Shown one piece after another: positions 1 through 9,730 of a stretch of 64,000 nucleotides of DNA. A model generated the notes under the pieces. That model made no database searches and was not told the origin of the DNA. It saw nothing but the letters and a program-made list of their open reading frames with translations. This stretch comes from Guptibacillus spartinae (GTDB taxonomy: Bacteria > Bacillota > Bacilli > Bacillales > Guptibacillaceae), in NCBI RefSeq assembly GCF_028610625.1, contig NZ_JAQQWU010000015.1:1-64000 (forward strand), in the 5' to 3' direction. Numbering within the stretch: position 1 is the stretch's first letter; the number at the start of each line of letters is the position of its first letter. The position numbers and the translations under genes are program-made.

Positions 1-31
1 GTGCTATCTAGTTTTCAGGGAACACCTGAAT

Positions 32-151
<120 letters not shown>

Positions 152-157
152 ATGAAG

Positions 158-192
158 AAAAGCGAGAGACCAAACGGTTTCTCGCTTTTTTT
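158..192 (+). terminator. rRNA operon terminator
   Basis: Stem AGCGAGAgac/tTCTCGCT followed by seven T, immediately after the 5S gene. The same hairpin recurs at 480-514. Confidence 0.85.
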
Positions 193-232
193 GTATTCAA
201 AAAGGGTTGAAAACTCGTAAGAGTAAAAAGCT

Positions 233-388
233 GCAGGAAAGACAATCAAAAACTTCTTCGAAAGCTTCGTAGGGGTGGGAGAAGCAAGAAATTCGAGGAA
301 GCAAGTGATGTCAGACCGGAGTGGATATTTGAAGATCCATGAGGATCTGGCATCGCGCAGCTGACGAAGAAGTTCGCCGCTTATCGCG
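233..388 (+). other. rRNA-linked intergenic element, candidate structured RNA
   Basis: No coding sequence is convincing here. The stretch holds local hairpins, for example AGATCC-ATGA-GGATCT at 333-348, and GC-rich blocks (TCGCGCAG, TTCGCCGC, TATCGCGCC). From memory, similar sequence occurs next to rRNA and tRNA clusters in other Bacillaceae; the Bacillaceae-1 RNA motif is one named candidate, but I could not confirm its loop signature. It is fused directly to a 5S remnant at its right end. Confidence 0.3.
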
Positions 389-473
389 CCCCGTATGAGA
401 ACGCGGAAGTTAAGCTCGCGCGCCGATGGTAGTTGGGGGATCTCCCCCTGCAAGAGTAGGACGTCGCTGGGCA
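389..473 (+). pseudogene. 5S rRNA remnant (3' part only)
   Basis: From about 421 to 473 the sequence is essentially identical to the intact 5S (CGCCGATGGTAGTTGGGGGA through GTCGCTGGGCA). From 389 to 420 it is a diverged version with short deletions (CCCGTATGAGAACGCGG instead of CCCGTTCCCATGCCGAACACGG, and CTCGCG instead of CTCTTCAG). The 5' third, including the strand needed for helix I, is missing, so it cannot fold as a normal 5S. It is probably the product of unequal recombination between rRNA operons. Confidence 0.75.
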
Positions 474-479
474 ATGAAA

Positions 480-514
480 AAAAGCGAGAGACCGAATGGT
501 TTCTCGCTTTTTTT
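480..514 (+). terminator. Duplicated rRNA terminator
   Basis: Near-identical copy of the hairpin at 158-192 (AGCGAGAgac...tTCTCGCTTTTTTT), differing in two loop bases. It follows the 5S remnant. Confidence 0.8.
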
Positions 515-565
515 GTATGGTTTTATGAATAGCTTTTTACTAGCTGAAAGCTCTCATGGCTCACG

Positions 566-645
566 TTCGCGGAATTAATCTCAAATTCGCGGAAATATCA
601 TACAAAAGCGCGGAATAAATTCAACTATCGCGGAATTATCGGGGA
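566..645. repeat. Phased CGCGGAA intergenic repeats (period 20-21 nt)
   Basis: The core CGCGGAA begins at 568, 588, 609 and 629, so starts are 20, 21 and 20 nt apart, with a degraded copy (CGGGGAATTA) at 640. The sequence between cores is AT-rich and variable. The rest of 515-886 holds no gene that I can support. Confidence 0.7.
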
Positions 646-886
646 ATTATTATATACTTTCCACTGATTGTCCTTATTCTTCCCTATAATGTCTCTGAAT
701 TTAACGAAAAACCCCCTCTATACGTAAAATCAAAAAGCGAGTTGCTCTTTTTTAAAACCAGCTACTCTTATTTACTAGCTGAAATCATGTGATGACTTAC
801 CGCTTCTTACATAATCATCCCTCTAACACATTAAAACTATCAACAACTCTTCACGCGCCTTAAAATAAGAGAAGAGGTGAAGAGAT

Positions 887-2299
887 ATGAGTAAAACTGT
901 TATTGTCTGGTTTCGTCGTGATTTTCGTTTAAACGATCATACTGCTCTTGAAAAGGCGATTACTTATTGTGAAGAAAACGATGCAGAATGGATGGGACTT
1001 TTTCAATTGGATCCCCATTTTACGGAAACCATCGATCTTCATCATGATTATTTTTTTCAAACAGTAGCGCAGTTTCAAGAAAGATGCAAAGAGGAAAATA
1101 TTCCATTCCAAATTGTTTATGGTGATCCTCTTGATGTATTTGAAAAAGTTACAAACGCCTTAGATGTGAAAGCGGTCTTCTTTAATGAAGACAAGGCAGG
1201 TTACGGTGCTCGTCGAGATCAAGATGTATGTGATTGGTTAAAGGATAAAGAGATAGAATTTCATTCTTATCAAGATTATTATCTACATGACACGCAAGAT
1301 GTACGGACACAAGATGATACGATGTACAAGGTTTTCACACCGTACTATAAGCAGTGGAGGACGTTGAAGAAACCACAAGTGATTCAGATTGACTTAAAGA
1401 AAGTTAAGAAGTATGCCACTGAAAGCAGTGATTCTCTTGATTCAGATAAAGAATTTAAAAACGTATTAAAACAGTGTGAGCGTGATTGGAAAGCGATTGG
1501 TGAGAAAAGTGCAAACCAACGGGCTAAACGGTTTGCGAAAGAAAGATTAAAAGATTACGATCAGAACCGGGATGTTCCATCCATCGTAGGTACAAGCAAA
1601 TTATCTCCCTATTTAAAAACAGGTACACTCTCTGTTCGCACTCTTTTTCATATGATAGCGGAATACGATAATAAAGGGGTCGAAACGTATATACAGGAAC
1701 TCGCCTGGCGTGATTTTTATGGAATGGTTCATGCGGAGTTTCCTGAGTTTCGAGATTGTGAATTTCAAACGAAATATCGTGGAATTCCATGGAATGATGA
1801 TCAGGAGAAATTAAACAAGTGGAAAAGAGGGGAAACGGGTTTTCCTATAGTGGATGCAGGGATGAGGCAGTTAAATCAAGAGGGCTGGATGCACAATCGC
1901 CTTCGTATGATCACGGCTTCGTTCTTAACAAAGGATTATCTCATTGATTGGAGACTTGGTGAGCGCTACTTCGAAGAAAAGCTGATTGATTATGATGAGT
2001 CTTCTAATACAGGCGGCTGGCAGTGGGCTTCTTCTACGGGAACGGACGCTGCACCCTATTTTCGAATCTTTAATCCCACTACACAAGCGGAGCGTTTTGA
2101 TCCAGATGGTACGTACATCCGAAAGTATGTTAAAGAATTAAAGGATGTACCTAACAAAAAAATTCATCACCCCTCGAAAATGAGCGAGGAAGAACAGCAA
2201 GATAGTCATTGTATAATAGGGGAAGATTATCCATATCCGACAGTCGATCATAAGGAGCAAAGACAGAAGGTACTAAGTGTTTATAAAGAACGAACCTAA
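887..2299 (+). CDS. phrB: Deoxyribodipyrimidine photolyase (class I)
   Basis: Light-driven repair of cyclobutane pyrimidine dimers using FADH-. The 470-residue length matches class I photolyases. An N-terminal alpha/beta antenna domain starts with VIVWFRRDFRLNDHTAL. The C-terminal FAD-binding domain shows ELAWRDFYG around residue 270, the MHNRLRM motif, and GGWQWASSTGTDAAPYFRIF with FNPTTQAERFDPDGTYIRKY. The ATG at 887 has an AGAGGTGAAGAG ribosome site. It is monocistronic with its own terminator at 2302. A cryptochrome-like role cannot be excluded by eye, but the motifs favour repair. Confidence 0.93.
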   Translation: MSKTVIVWFRRDFRLNDHTALEKAITYCEENDAEWMGLFQLDPHFTETIDLHHDYFFQTVAQFQERCKEENIPFQIVYGDPLDVFEKVTNALDVKAVFFNEDKAGYGARRDQDVCDWLKDKEIEFHSYQDYYLHDTQDVRTQDDTMYKVFTPYYKQWRTLKKPQVIQIDLKKVKKYATESSDSLDSDKEFKNVLKQCERDWKAIGEKSANQRAKRFAKERLKDYDQNRDVPSIVGTSKLSPYLKTGTLSVRTLFHMIAEYDNKGVETYIQELAWRDFYGMVHAEFPEFRDCEFQTKYRGIPWNDDQEKLNKWKRGETGFPIVDAGMRQLNQEGWMHNRLRMITASFLTKDYLIDWRLGERYFEEKLIDYDESSNTGGWQWASSTGTDAAPYFRIFNPTTQAERFDPDGTYIRKYVKELKDVPNKKIHHPSKMSEEEQQDSHCIIGEDYPYPTVDHKEQRQKVLSVYKERT

Positions 2300-2301
2300 C
2301 G

Positions 2302-2335
2302 AGATCAGGTGCTACCTAGCATCTGATCTTTTTTA
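2302..2335 (+). terminator. Terminator after photolyase
   Basis: AGATCAGGTGCTA pairs with TAGCATCTGATCT around a 2-nt apex and is followed by six T. Confidence 0.85.
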
Positions 2336-2375
2336 TGGATAGAACAGTAAGAACTGCGCATGATAGGGGGAGAGA

Positions 2376-3887
2376 ATGTTATGTGCGGAGTTGATTGTTC
2401 TGAAATGGTTTAAAAAGGGTGCATCAGAAAAGCCGGAAACTTTGGAAGAAATGGTCAAGGATCTAAAACAATCAATTGATTTTGTTGCCTATGAAAATAA
2501 GGACAGTGATCAGCCTTATCGTTTAATCTATTTTGCATCCCTCATTGACCCTGAACAGCTTCATCGCGATTTGTTACCTTACATTAAGGAATGCCGTTCA
2601 AAATCGCTTGAAGATTTAAAAGGGATTCTACCAATCGAGAACATTGAACTCTCATCCAAATTGCCACTGATCCAAGAGCGACTATTGGAAGGGCATGTGG
2701 CTATTCAGCTTTCACGAGGACAAAAAGTTCTGCTTGTGAACATTAGTTTACGAAAATCAAGGGACCTCTCGGCTCCTGAAATTGAATTTAGTGTGATGGG
2801 TCCAAAAGAAGGTTTAGTTGAAGATCTTCATACGAATATGAATTTACTTCGGCGTAGAATTCCTCATCCAAGGTTAAGGATGAAGGAAATTACCGTTGGA
2901 ACCATCAGTAAAACAAAAGTAGTTGTTGCTTTTATAGAGGGAGTTGCAAGTGAACAAAATATCAATACAGTGATGCAACGACTGGAGGATCTTGATTTTG
3001 ATATTATCTCTGATTCTTCTTTTATAGGTCAGATGTTAGAAGATAATTCGCTCTCTGTTTTTCCACAAATGATTGACACTGAGCGTACCGATCGCATTAC
3101 AGGTCATATGAATTTTGGCGCTTTTGCTATTTTAACAGAAGGCTCTTCAAATGCGTTAATTGGTCCGATCAACTTTGGACAATTGTTAGTCTCCTTTGAG
3201 GATTATTATCTAGGATGGAATATTGCTTCGTTTTTTCGTATTGTTCGCATGATCGCGATTTTAGCATCCATTATCGCAACCCCTTTGTATGTTGCTGTAT
3301 TAACCTATCATTATGAATTATTCCCATCTAAGTTATTAGCGACGTTAATCTCTTCAAGAAGTGACATTCCTTTTTCACCAGTCATTGAAGTGTTTTTTCT
3401 TGAAGTCACCATTGATTTATTACGTGAAGCCGGGGCAAGGATGCCGACGAAGGTTGGGCAAACGCTTGGTATTGTAGGAGGTATTGTTATAGGGACTGCA
3501 GCTGTCGAGGCCTCACTCACAAGTAATATCCTTTTAATATTAGTCGCGTTGTCAGCGCTTGCGTCTTTTACAACACCCGTTTATCGAATGACGAATACCA
3601 TTCGTTTTTTACGCTATCCTCTGATCTTGTTTGCTCAACTTCTAGGTTTGATTGGTGTCGCGCTGCTTGGCTTATTTATTTTAACTCACATGATTCGGTT
3701 GACGTCCTTTGGGAATCCGTATCTTGCGCCATTGTATCCACCAAGAATAAAAGATTGGTATGACTCTTTCTTTCGTCTACCCTATGTTATGCAGAAAAAC
3801 AGGTTTCAATTTTTTCGTGGAAACCAATCAAAGCGTTTTAAGGATAAGAAGAAGCGAAAGCATTCGTTGGATTTCGATGAGCAGTAA
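2376..3887 (+). CDS. Spore germination protein, GerA/KA family (receptor A subunit)
   Basis: A subunit of a Ger-type nutrient germinant receptor in the spore inner membrane. It is 503 residues. A hydrophilic N-terminal half carries family motifs such as GHVAIQLSRG and RRRIPHPRLRMKE, followed by GEGxxN-like FIEGVAS. The C-terminal third holds four to five membrane segments (about 290-310, 365-385, 390-405, 415-450) and a basic tail. The ATG at 2376 follows a GGGGGAGA site with short spacing. It heads a gerA-gerB-gerC operon: gerB starts 3 nt downstream. The inducing nutrient cannot be read from sequence. Confidence 0.93.
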   Translation: MLCAELIVLKWFKKGASEKPETLEEMVKDLKQSIDFVAYENKDSDQPYRLIYFASLIDPEQLHRDLLPYIKECRSKSLEDLKGILPIENIELSSKLPLIQERLLEGHVAIQLSRGQKVLLVNISLRKSRDLSAPEIEFSVMGPKEGLVEDLHTNMNLLRRRIPHPRLRMKEITVGTISKTKVVVAFIEGVASEQNINTVMQRLEDLDFDIISDSSFIGQMLEDNSLSVFPQMIDTERTDRITGHMNFGAFAILTEGSSNALIGPINFGQLLVSFEDYYLGWNIASFFRIVRMIAILASIIATPLYVAVLTYHYELFPSKLLATLISSRSDIPFSPVIEVFFLEVTIDLLREAGARMPTKVGQTLGIVGGIVIGTAAVEASLTSNILLILVALSALASFTTPVYRMTNTIRFLRYPLILFAQLLGLIGVALLGLFILTHMIRLTSFGNPYLAPLYPPRIKDWYDSFFRLPYVMQKNRFQFFRGNQSKRFKDKKKRKHSLDFDEQ

Positions 3888-3890
3888 AGG

Positions 3891-4991
3891 GTGAGTGACT
3901 TGGAGCAGGGTAAGCGAAATGATCTTCTAATTTCTCCATTTCTAGTCATGTTTATTATTCACAGCAATCAAGTAGGCGTCGGGGTGCTGGGATTTCAGAG
4001 ATACATCGCCGCTTACACTGGAAATGATGCCTGGATTGTTGTGATTGTAACGGGGCTCATTTTTCATATCTTTATATGGATGATGTACCGCATTCTAAGT
4101 GATGGCACTTTTGATATTATCGATCTTCATAACAAATGGTTTGGAAAATGGATAGGTACGGTATTCAATCTGGCCCTAATGATGTATTTACTTTTAGGTA
4201 CGGTCGTCATTCTAAGGACATTTATAGAAGTGATTCAGGCGTGGATGTTTCCGGAGTTAGCAACATGGGTTCCAGTTGCATTGTATCTTTTGTTAACGTA
4301 TTACGTACTTGCTGGAGGGTTTCGAACTGTCGCCGGAATCTGTTTTTTTGGTGTGATCATCCCAATTTGGTTAGTATTTACGGCAACTGCGCCTATCAAA
4401 TTTTCTACTTTTAGTAATTTACTGCCAATCATGGATCATTCTTTAAAGGATTTTGCACTCGGAACAAGGCAAATGACGCTTAGTTATGTAGGAATCGATA
4501 TCTTATTACTCGCCTATCCCTTCTTGAAAAACCCAAAAAGCTCTCGTATATGGGCGCATATGGGTGTCATTTTAACAACCCTAGTTTATACGATGGTGAT
4601 GATCGTTTCTTTAGCATTTTATAGTGCGGGGCAACTTCAGCAGTCTATTTGGTCAACGTTAATCGCCTGGAAAGTCGTGGAACTGCCTTTTGTGGAACGA
4701 TTTGAGTATATCGGTATTACTTTCTGGTGTTTTGTGGTTTTCCCAAATATTTGCCTGACCATGTGGGGAGCCAGTCGTGTAGGAAAAAAAGTTCTCCACA
4801 TAAAGCAAAAATATTTTGTTCTAGTCCTTATCGCGTTTGTCTTTACCGTATGCGTGATGGTAGTTAATCGCGATCAAGTTGACTATCTCAATACCTTAAC
4901 TTCTATTATAGGGACCTATGTGTATTATTTTTATATTCCATTTATATTCCTATATAGTATGATCTGGAGAAGGGTGAAAAGGCGAATATGA
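3891..4991 (+). CDS. Spore germination protein, GerB family (receptor B subunit)
   Basis: Polytopic inner-membrane subunit of the germinant receptor, related to APC-type amino-acid transporters and thought to bind the germinant. It is 366 residues with about ten hydrophobic segments. The N-terminal segment FLVMFIIHSNQVGVGVLGFQ is typical of GerB/YndE/YkvU-type proteins. The start is GTG at 3891, reached by translational coupling from the A subunit (3-nt gap). The stop overlaps the start of the C subunit by 4 nt (ATGA). Confidence 0.93.
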   Translation: MSDLEQGKRNDLLISPFLVMFIIHSNQVGVGVLGFQRYIAAYTGNDAWIVVIVTGLIFHIFIWMMYRILSDGTFDIIDLHNKWFGKWIGTVFNLALMMYLLLGTVVILRTFIEVIQAWMFPELATWVPVALYLLLTYYVLAGGFRTVAGICFFGVIIPIWLVFTATAPIKFSTFSNLLPIMDHSLKDFALGTRQMTLSYVGIDILLLAYPFLKNPKSSRIWAHMGVILTTLVYTMVMIVSLAFYSAGQLQQSIWSTLIAWKVVELPFVERFEYIGITFWCFVVFPNICLTMWGASRVGKKVLHIKQKYFVLVLIAFVFTVCVMVVNRDQVDYLNTLTSIIGTYVYYFYIPFIFLYSMIWRRVKRRI

Positions 4992-6052
4992 AATATGTTT
5001 GTAGCTTAGCGATATTCTGCTTTATCCTTACAGGGTGTGTGGCAGAAGAAATCATTGATGAAGTTCCGATTCTATTTATTGTAGGGTATGACCAGGGCGA
5101 GGATGAGAAGATCAAAGGAACGATCTCGCTTCAAACGTTTGATCCAAACCAGGAAGTAGAAACAAGAGCTTTTGAAGCAGAGGCCCATACGAGTAAGGGG
5201 CTTCGAAATCAATTAAGCGGAATACCTAAACCTATATCAATTGGAAAAATGGCCGTTTTATTATTTAGTGAAGACATGGCGGAAGAAGGAATTATTGATA
5301 TTCTGGATAGTTTTTTGAGGGATCCTGCTGCAGGTCGATTAATTTACGTAGGGATTGTGGAAGGAAGTGCAAGTGAATTAATTAAAAACGAGTTTCAATA
5401 CCTACAAGGAATTGGACCTTTTTTGCAGAATCTTATAAAGCAGTCTGTTGAGTATGGCAATATGCCGCAAAATAATCTCCATTTGTTTGACTATAAATAT
5501 TATGGAGATGGCATGGATCCAGTCGCTCCTGTTCTTCGAATGGAAAAAACGGAAGTTAAAATTACAGGTCTTGCTTTATTTGATGGGGACAAAATGGTGG
5601 AAAAACTAAATTTGGATGAAATGTTTCTGTTTGCTTTGATTAATAAAAGTTTTAGTGCGGGGTTATATGAATTAGAGCTTCCAGAAGGTGACTACGCAAC
5701 CTTACAAAAAATAAAATCAAAAGTAAACTATAAGGTGAAAGATGGGAATACCAATCCTACATTGAACATAACAGTTAAGTTAAATGGAAATATCGTAGAA
5801 TACACAGGTGAGCGATTAACGAAAGAAAAGAAAGAAGAAATCGCTAAAACGTTTGAGAAAAAGGTAGAAGCACAAGGGATTGACATGATAAGACACTTTC
5901 AAGAACTTGAAATTGATCCTTTCTCGATAGGGGATCACGCTCGGAGTCAAACGAGACAGTTTGATTTTAATAAATGGGATGAACATTATCCGGATCTTCC
6001 AGTAACAATTGATGTAAAAGTAAATATAGGGGAATCAGGCATCATTGATTAA
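4988..6052 (+). CDS. Spore germination lipoprotein, GerC family (receptor C subunit)
   Basis: Third subunit of the germinant receptor. It is 354 residues, with a short lipoprotein signal ending in the lipobox LTGC (Cys about residue 16), which predicts diacylglycerol attachment and outer-face anchoring on the spore inner membrane. The C-terminal domain (about 190-350) has the GerC/XA alternation with [15 protein letters not shown] and [14 protein letters not shown]. The ATG overlaps the gerB stop by 4 nt, so the three subunits are translationally coupled. The operon ends at the strong terminator at 6097. Confidence 0.93.
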   Translation: MKYVCSLAIFCFILTGCVAEEIIDEVPILFIVGYDQGEDEKIKGTISLQTFDPNQEVETRAFEAEAHTSKGLRNQLSGIPKPISIGKMAVLLFSEDMAEEGIIDILDSFLRDPAAGRLIYVGIVEGSASELIKNEFQYLQGIGPFLQNLIKQSVEYGNMPQNNLHLFDYKYYGDGMDPVAPVLRMEKTEVKITGLALFDGDKMVEKLNLDEMFLFALINKSFSAGLYELELPEGDYATLQKIKSKVNYKVKDGNTNPTLNITVKLNGNIVEYTGERLTKEKKEEIAKTFEKKVEAQGIDMIRHFQELEIDPFSIGDHARSQTRQFDFNKWDEHYPDLPVTIDVKVNIGESGIID

Positions 6053-6096
6053 GGAAAGGTTGTGCAAGGCTCATGAGCGATTACATTCAATCTGGC

Positions 6097-6142
6097 AAAA
6101 GCCCGTTTTAAAAATCGATTCGATTTTTAAAACGGGCTTTTT
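6097..6142 (+). terminator. Terminator of the ger operon (21-bp perfect stem)
   Basis: AAAAGCCCGTTTTAAAAATCG pairs without mismatch with its complement across a 3-nt loop (ATT), and the descending arm ends in five T. It separates the ger operon from hutH and argues against any hutH start upstream of it. Confidence 0.9.
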
Positions 6143-6185
6143 CATGAACCTTTACTTAGATAACAAGGTAGAGGAGTGGCAGAAT

Positions 6186-7697
6186 ATGATTCTTCTTGAT
6201 GGGTATAATTTATCCCTTACGCAGTTAAAAGCACTTTTGTATAACGGTGAACGCGCTGCGTGTTCAAGTGAAAGCTTACAGCGCGTCGATGAAAGTAGAA
6301 AAGCAGTTGAATCAATTGTGGCAAATGGTGAAACCGTTTATGGAATTACGACTGGCTTTGGTAAGTTAAGTGATGTTCAAATCCCTTCTGCTGATGTTAA
6401 TCTGCTTCAGCTAAATCTTATTTATTCACATGCATGTGGAGTAGGAGACCCCTTCCCACCAATTGTTTCAAAAGCGATGCTATTGCTTAGGGCCAATGCC
6501 TTGTTAAAAGGTTTTTCTGGAATTAGACGCGACGTGATTGAGCGGCTTATCTTATACGCTAATGAGGATATATTCCCCATAGTCCCCCAACAGGGTTCGC
6601 TTGGTGCTAGCGGAGATCTTGCTCCACTCGCTCATCTCGCATTACCATTACTAGGAGAAGGGGAAGTATTTTACAAGGGAAAACGTGAGAAAGCGATTGT
6701 TCCGTTAAAGGAGAAGGGCATTCAACCAATCCAATTAACGGCAAAAGAAGGTCTTGCCCTAATAAATGGAACGCAAGCGATGACTGCGATGGGAGCTGTC
6801 ACTTATCTAGAGGCAGAGAAAATTGCCTATGAAGCGGATGGGATTTCCGCGTTAACATTAGAAGCATTACGAGGCATCACGGATGCTTTTGATGAACAAA
6901 TTCATTTAGCGCGCGGTTATCCCGAACAAATAGAAGTAGCAAAAAGGTTAAGGAAACTTTTGAAAGGGAGTCGTCTAACGACAAAACAGGGAGAGATAAG
7001 GGTTCAGGATGCTTACTCGATCCGCTGTATACCTCAAGTTCACGGTGCGTCCTGGCAGGCCTTAGGTTATGTGAAAGAAAAGCTTGAAATTGAAATGAAT
7101 GCCGCAACCGATAACCCACTTATTTTTGATGGAGGAGCGAAAGTTCTTTCTGGAGGCAATTTTCACGGGCAGCCGATTGCACTAGCGATGGACTTTCTTT
7201 CGATTGCTATGGCTGAGTTTGGGAGTATTGCAGAACGACGCATTGAACGACTCGTTAATCCACAATTAAATGATTTACCAGCATTCCTAAGTCCAGAGCC
7301 AGGTCTTCAATCAGGTGCGATGATCATGCAATATGTGGCGGCCTCGCTCGTCTCGGAGAATAAAACGTTAGCCCATCCGGCTTCAGTTGATTCAATTCCC
7401 TCTTCAGCTAACCAGGAGGATCATGTTAGCATGGGAACGATTGGATCTCGTCATGCGTATCAAATTACGGAAAACGTGAGACGAATTCTCGCCATTGAAG
7501 CGATCTGCGCAATGCAAGGAATTACGTTTCGAGGTGTACATCTCCTCTCTCCACAAACCAAACAAATCTATCAAGAGGGTAGGGGGATTGTACAACAAAT
7601 TATAGGAGATCGTATCTTTTCATATGATATTGAACGGTTCACTGAATGGTTGAAAAATGAGGATGTGATTGAAAAAATCGTCCTGGGTCTGAAGTAG
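6186..7697 (+). CDS. hutH: Histidine ammonia-lyase
   Basis: Converts L-histidine to trans-urocanate plus ammonia, the first step of histidine use. It is 503 residues, close to the usual 500-510. The MIO cofactor triad Ala141-Ser142-Gly143 lies in [15 protein letters not shown]. Other family blocks are [25 protein letters not shown] and QEDHVSMG. An open frame extends back to 6045, but that part crosses the ger terminator. The ATG at 6186 has GAGGAGTGG upstream and matches the family's N-terminus. No other hut genes are adjacent, so this copy stands alone here. Confidence 0.94.
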   Translation: MILLDGYNLSLTQLKALLYNGERAACSSESLQRVDESRKAVESIVANGETVYGITTGFGKLSDVQIPSADVNLLQLNLIYSHACGVGDPFPPIVSKAMLLLRANALLKGFSGIRRDVIERLILYANEDIFPIVPQQGSLGASGDLAPLAHLALPLLGEGEVFYKGKREKAIVPLKEKGIQPIQLTAKEGLALINGTQAMTAMGAVTYLEAEKIAYEADGISALTLEALRGITDAFDEQIHLARGYPEQIEVAKRLRKLLKGSRLTTKQGEIRVQDAYSIRCIPQVHGASWQALGYVKEKLEIEMNAATDNPLIFDGGAKVLSGGNFHGQPIALAMDFLSIAMAEFGSIAERRIERLVNPQLNDLPAFLSPEPGLQSGAMIMQYVAASLVSENKTLAHPASVDSIPSSANQEDHVSMGTIGSRHAYQITENVRRILAIEAICAMQGITFRGVHLLSPQTKQIYQEGRGIVQQIIGDRIFSYDIERFTEWLKNEDVIEKIVLGLK

Positions 7698-7780
7698 CTT
7701 TTTCGCTTTTGATACGAAATGAAATTAAATCAGAAGAATGATATAGTAGATGAAATAGATGGAAAGCAGGGGGCCTTACT

Positions 7781-8275
7781 GTGAACGAAAAAGAAATCGA
7801 AATTTTGGAGATTTTAGAAGAAAATGCACGTATTCCAATGGATGTTTTAGCTGATATGGTTGAATTATCGGTTGAAGAAGTAGAGAAAATCATTAAGCGA
7901 CTTGAAGAGCAAAACATTATTTTAAATTATTCATCCGTCATCAATTGGGATAAGACCGCTGGAGTAGATGGAGTGGCAGCGATGATTGATGTGAAAGTTA
8001 CGCCTAAACGCGACGTCGGTTTTGATGAAATTGCTGAACGAATCTATCGTTTTCCAGAAGTAAAAGCAGTGTACTTGATGTCAGGTGCATTTGATTTATC
8101 TGTACAAATTGAAGGGAAAACTATGAAAGAGGTTGCGTTCTTTGTTTCGAATAAGTTATCCACGCTTGATTCTGTCCTTTCGACAACGACGCATTTCTTA
8201 CTTAAAAAATATAAACACGATGGCGTCATTTTCGAGCCTGAACAGAAAGATAAGCGGATTGTGGTGTCACCATGA
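7781..8275 (+). CDS. alaR: Lrp/AsnC family regulator (AlaR-like)
   Basis: DNA-binding regulator of 164 residues. An N-terminal winged helix (about 1-60, LEENARIPMDVLADMVELS) precedes an Lrp-type ligand-binding ferredoxin-like domain (about 70-145, with VKAVYLMSGAFDLSVQIEG). The GTG at 7781 has GCAGGGGG eight bases upstream. The stop overlaps the start of the aminotransferase gene by 4 nt. The same pair in B. subtilis is alaR-alaT (yugG-yugH), where the regulator controls alanine transaminase expression, so the same role is inferred here. Confidence 0.88.
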   Translation: MNEKEIEILEILEENARIPMDVLADMVELSVEEVEKIIKRLEEQNIILNYSSVINWDKTAGVDGVAAMIDVKVTPKRDVGFDEIAERIYRFPEVKAVYLMSGAFDLSVQIEGKTMKEVAFFVSNKLSTLDSVLSTTTHFLLKKYKHDGVIFEPEQKDKRIVVSP

Positions 8276-9453
8276 AGCATGTTCAACAGCAGTATATTTC
8301 TAAAACAGCTTCTCAATTAAAACCATCAGGAATCCGAAAGTTTTTTGATCTAGCTTCTCAGATGGACAACGTGATTTCACTTGGTGTCGGAGAACCTGAT
8401 TTTGTTACGCCGTGGAATGTATGTGAAGCAGGGTATGCTTCACTTGAAAGCGGCTATACAGCCTATACCGCGAATGCTGGTTTACTTGAGTTAAGAGAGG
8501 AAATTTCTTCGTATTTGCTAGAACAATTCTCACTTCAATATTCAGCGGAATCTCAAATCATTCTAACAGTTGGAGCAAGTCAGGCGATTGATCTTGCTTT
8601 TCGAGCAGTGATTGATCCAGGGGATGAAGTGATTATTGTGGAACCGGGCTTTGTTGCCTACGCACCAGCTGTGACACTTGCAGGAGGTACGCCTGTTTCG
8701 TTAGAGACGAAGGCAGAAGATGAGTTTAAAATTACGCGTGAATCGCTTGAGAAAGTCATTACAAAACGTACGAAAGCCATTCTTCTTTGTTTTCCTAGTA
8801 ATCCAACAGGGGCAACGATGTCTGAATCAGAATTAAAGAGTGTAACGGACGTTATTGAAAAACACGATCTTCTCGTTTTATCGGATGAGATTTACGCAGA
8901 GTTAACATACGATGAAACGCATTATAGCATCGCTCGGATCAATGGCATGAAAGAGCGGACCATATTAATTTCTGGATTTTCAAAAGCTTTTGCGATGACA
9001 GGCTGGAGACTTGGCTATGTGACAGGTCCTGAAGAAATCATTGCAGCGATGTTGAAAATACATCAATACACGATGATGTGTGCGCCAACCATTGCTCAGC
9101 ATGGGGCACTTGAGGCGTTAAAAAGCGGAAGAGAAGATCTTGAGAAAATGAAAAAAAGCTATCGACAACGAAGGAATTTTCTTGTTAAATCGTTTAATAA
9201 CATTGGCTTATCGTGTCATATGCCTGGAGGCGCATTTTATGCGTTTCCATCGATACAGGCAACTGGCATGACATCTGATGAATTTGCCGAAAAGCTGTTA
9301 GAAGAAGAGCGAGTTGCTGTTGTTCCAGGGCATGTCTTTGGTGCTGGGGGAGAAGGGTATGTTCGCTGCTCTTATGCAACATCGATTGATTCTCTACAGG
9401 AAGCTGTAAAGCGGATTGAACGCTTTGTAAGTCGTCATTCATCACAAGCGTAA
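8272..9453 (+). CDS. alaT: Alanine/aromatic-type aminotransferase (AlaT-like), class I
   Basis: PLP-dependent aminotransferase of fold type I, 393 residues. The Schiff-base lysine is K238 in SGFSKAFAMTGWRLGY. The substrate and PLP signatures LGVGEPDF, FPSNPTGATMS and LSDEIYAEL are present, and the terminal arginine motif is in GYVRCSYA. The ATG overlaps the alaR stop by 4 nt, so the two are co-transcribed and coupled. In B. subtilis the orthologous gene makes alanine from pyruvate and glutamate. Exact substrate range is inferred from context. Confidence 0.88.
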   Translation: MKHVQQQYISKTASQLKPSGIRKFFDLASQMDNVISLGVGEPDFVTPWNVCEAGYASLESGYTAYTANAGLLELREEISSYLLEQFSLQYSAESQIILTVGASQAIDLAFRAVIDPGDEVIIVEPGFVAYAPAVTLAGGTPVSLETKAEDEFKITRESLEKVITKRTKAILLCFPSNPTGATMSESELKSVTDVIEKHDLLVLSDEIYAELTYDETHYSIARINGMKERTILISGFSKAFAMTGWRLGYVTGPEEIIAAMLKIHQYTMMCAPTIAQHGALEALKSGREDLEKMKKSYRQRRNFLVKSFNNIGLSCHMPGGAFYAFPSIQATGMTSDEFAEKLLEEERVAVVPGHVFGAGGEGYVRCSYATSIDSLQEAVKRIERFVSRHSSQA

Positions 9454-9459
9454 TTTGAG

Positions 9460-9488
9460 AACGCCGTCCATGAACTTTGGACGGCGTT
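9460..9488. terminator. Bidirectional terminator between alaT and the convergent small gene
   Basis: AACGCCGTCCA pairs with TGGACGGCGTT around a 7-nt loop. The T-tract is weak on both sides; it lies between convergent genes. Confidence 0.6.
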
Positions 9489-9493
9489 ATGTA

Positions 9494-9730
9494 TTAATAA
9501 GACGTTGGATCCTCTTTACTCGTTGTGATGCCAGAAGACGCTTGTTTAGCGATCAGCTGTCGCAATAATTCATTTTGTTCCTCATCTGCCGCGTTCTTTC
9601 GCTTCATATAGCCCATGGCTTTAAAAATAAAAACGATTGTTAATACGACGATAAATAAAAGAATTGCTACGTAAAGAAAGCCAAAAAGACCAAAAAGAAC
9701 ACCGAATCCTTCCATTCCACTATTAGACAT
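9494..9730 (-). CDS. Small single-pass membrane protein, unknown function
   Basis: A 78-residue protein. A glycine/phenylalanine-rich N-terminus leads into one strong transmembrane segment (about residues 10-42), followed by a basic KRKN cluster and a polar tail (DEEQNELLRQLIAKQ) that could form a short helix. The ATG is preceded by a near-consensus AAGGAGGTGAG, so it is very likely translated. No enzymatic motif is visible. It is convergent with alaT and divergent from the queuosine genes. Confidence 0.75.
   Translation of the reverse strand: MSNSGMEGFGVLFGLFGFLYVAILLFIVVLTIVFIFKAMGYMKRKNAADEEQNELLRQLIAKQASSGITTSKEDPTSY

Noticed and set aside
1524-1790. Minus-strand frame inside the photolyase gene
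   Set aside because: It is antisense to a well-conserved coding region with no ribosome site.
6045-6185. N-terminal extension of histidine ammonia-lyase
   Set aside because: It runs through a 21-bp perfect terminator hairpin and lacks family similarity; ATG 6186 has a good ribosome site.
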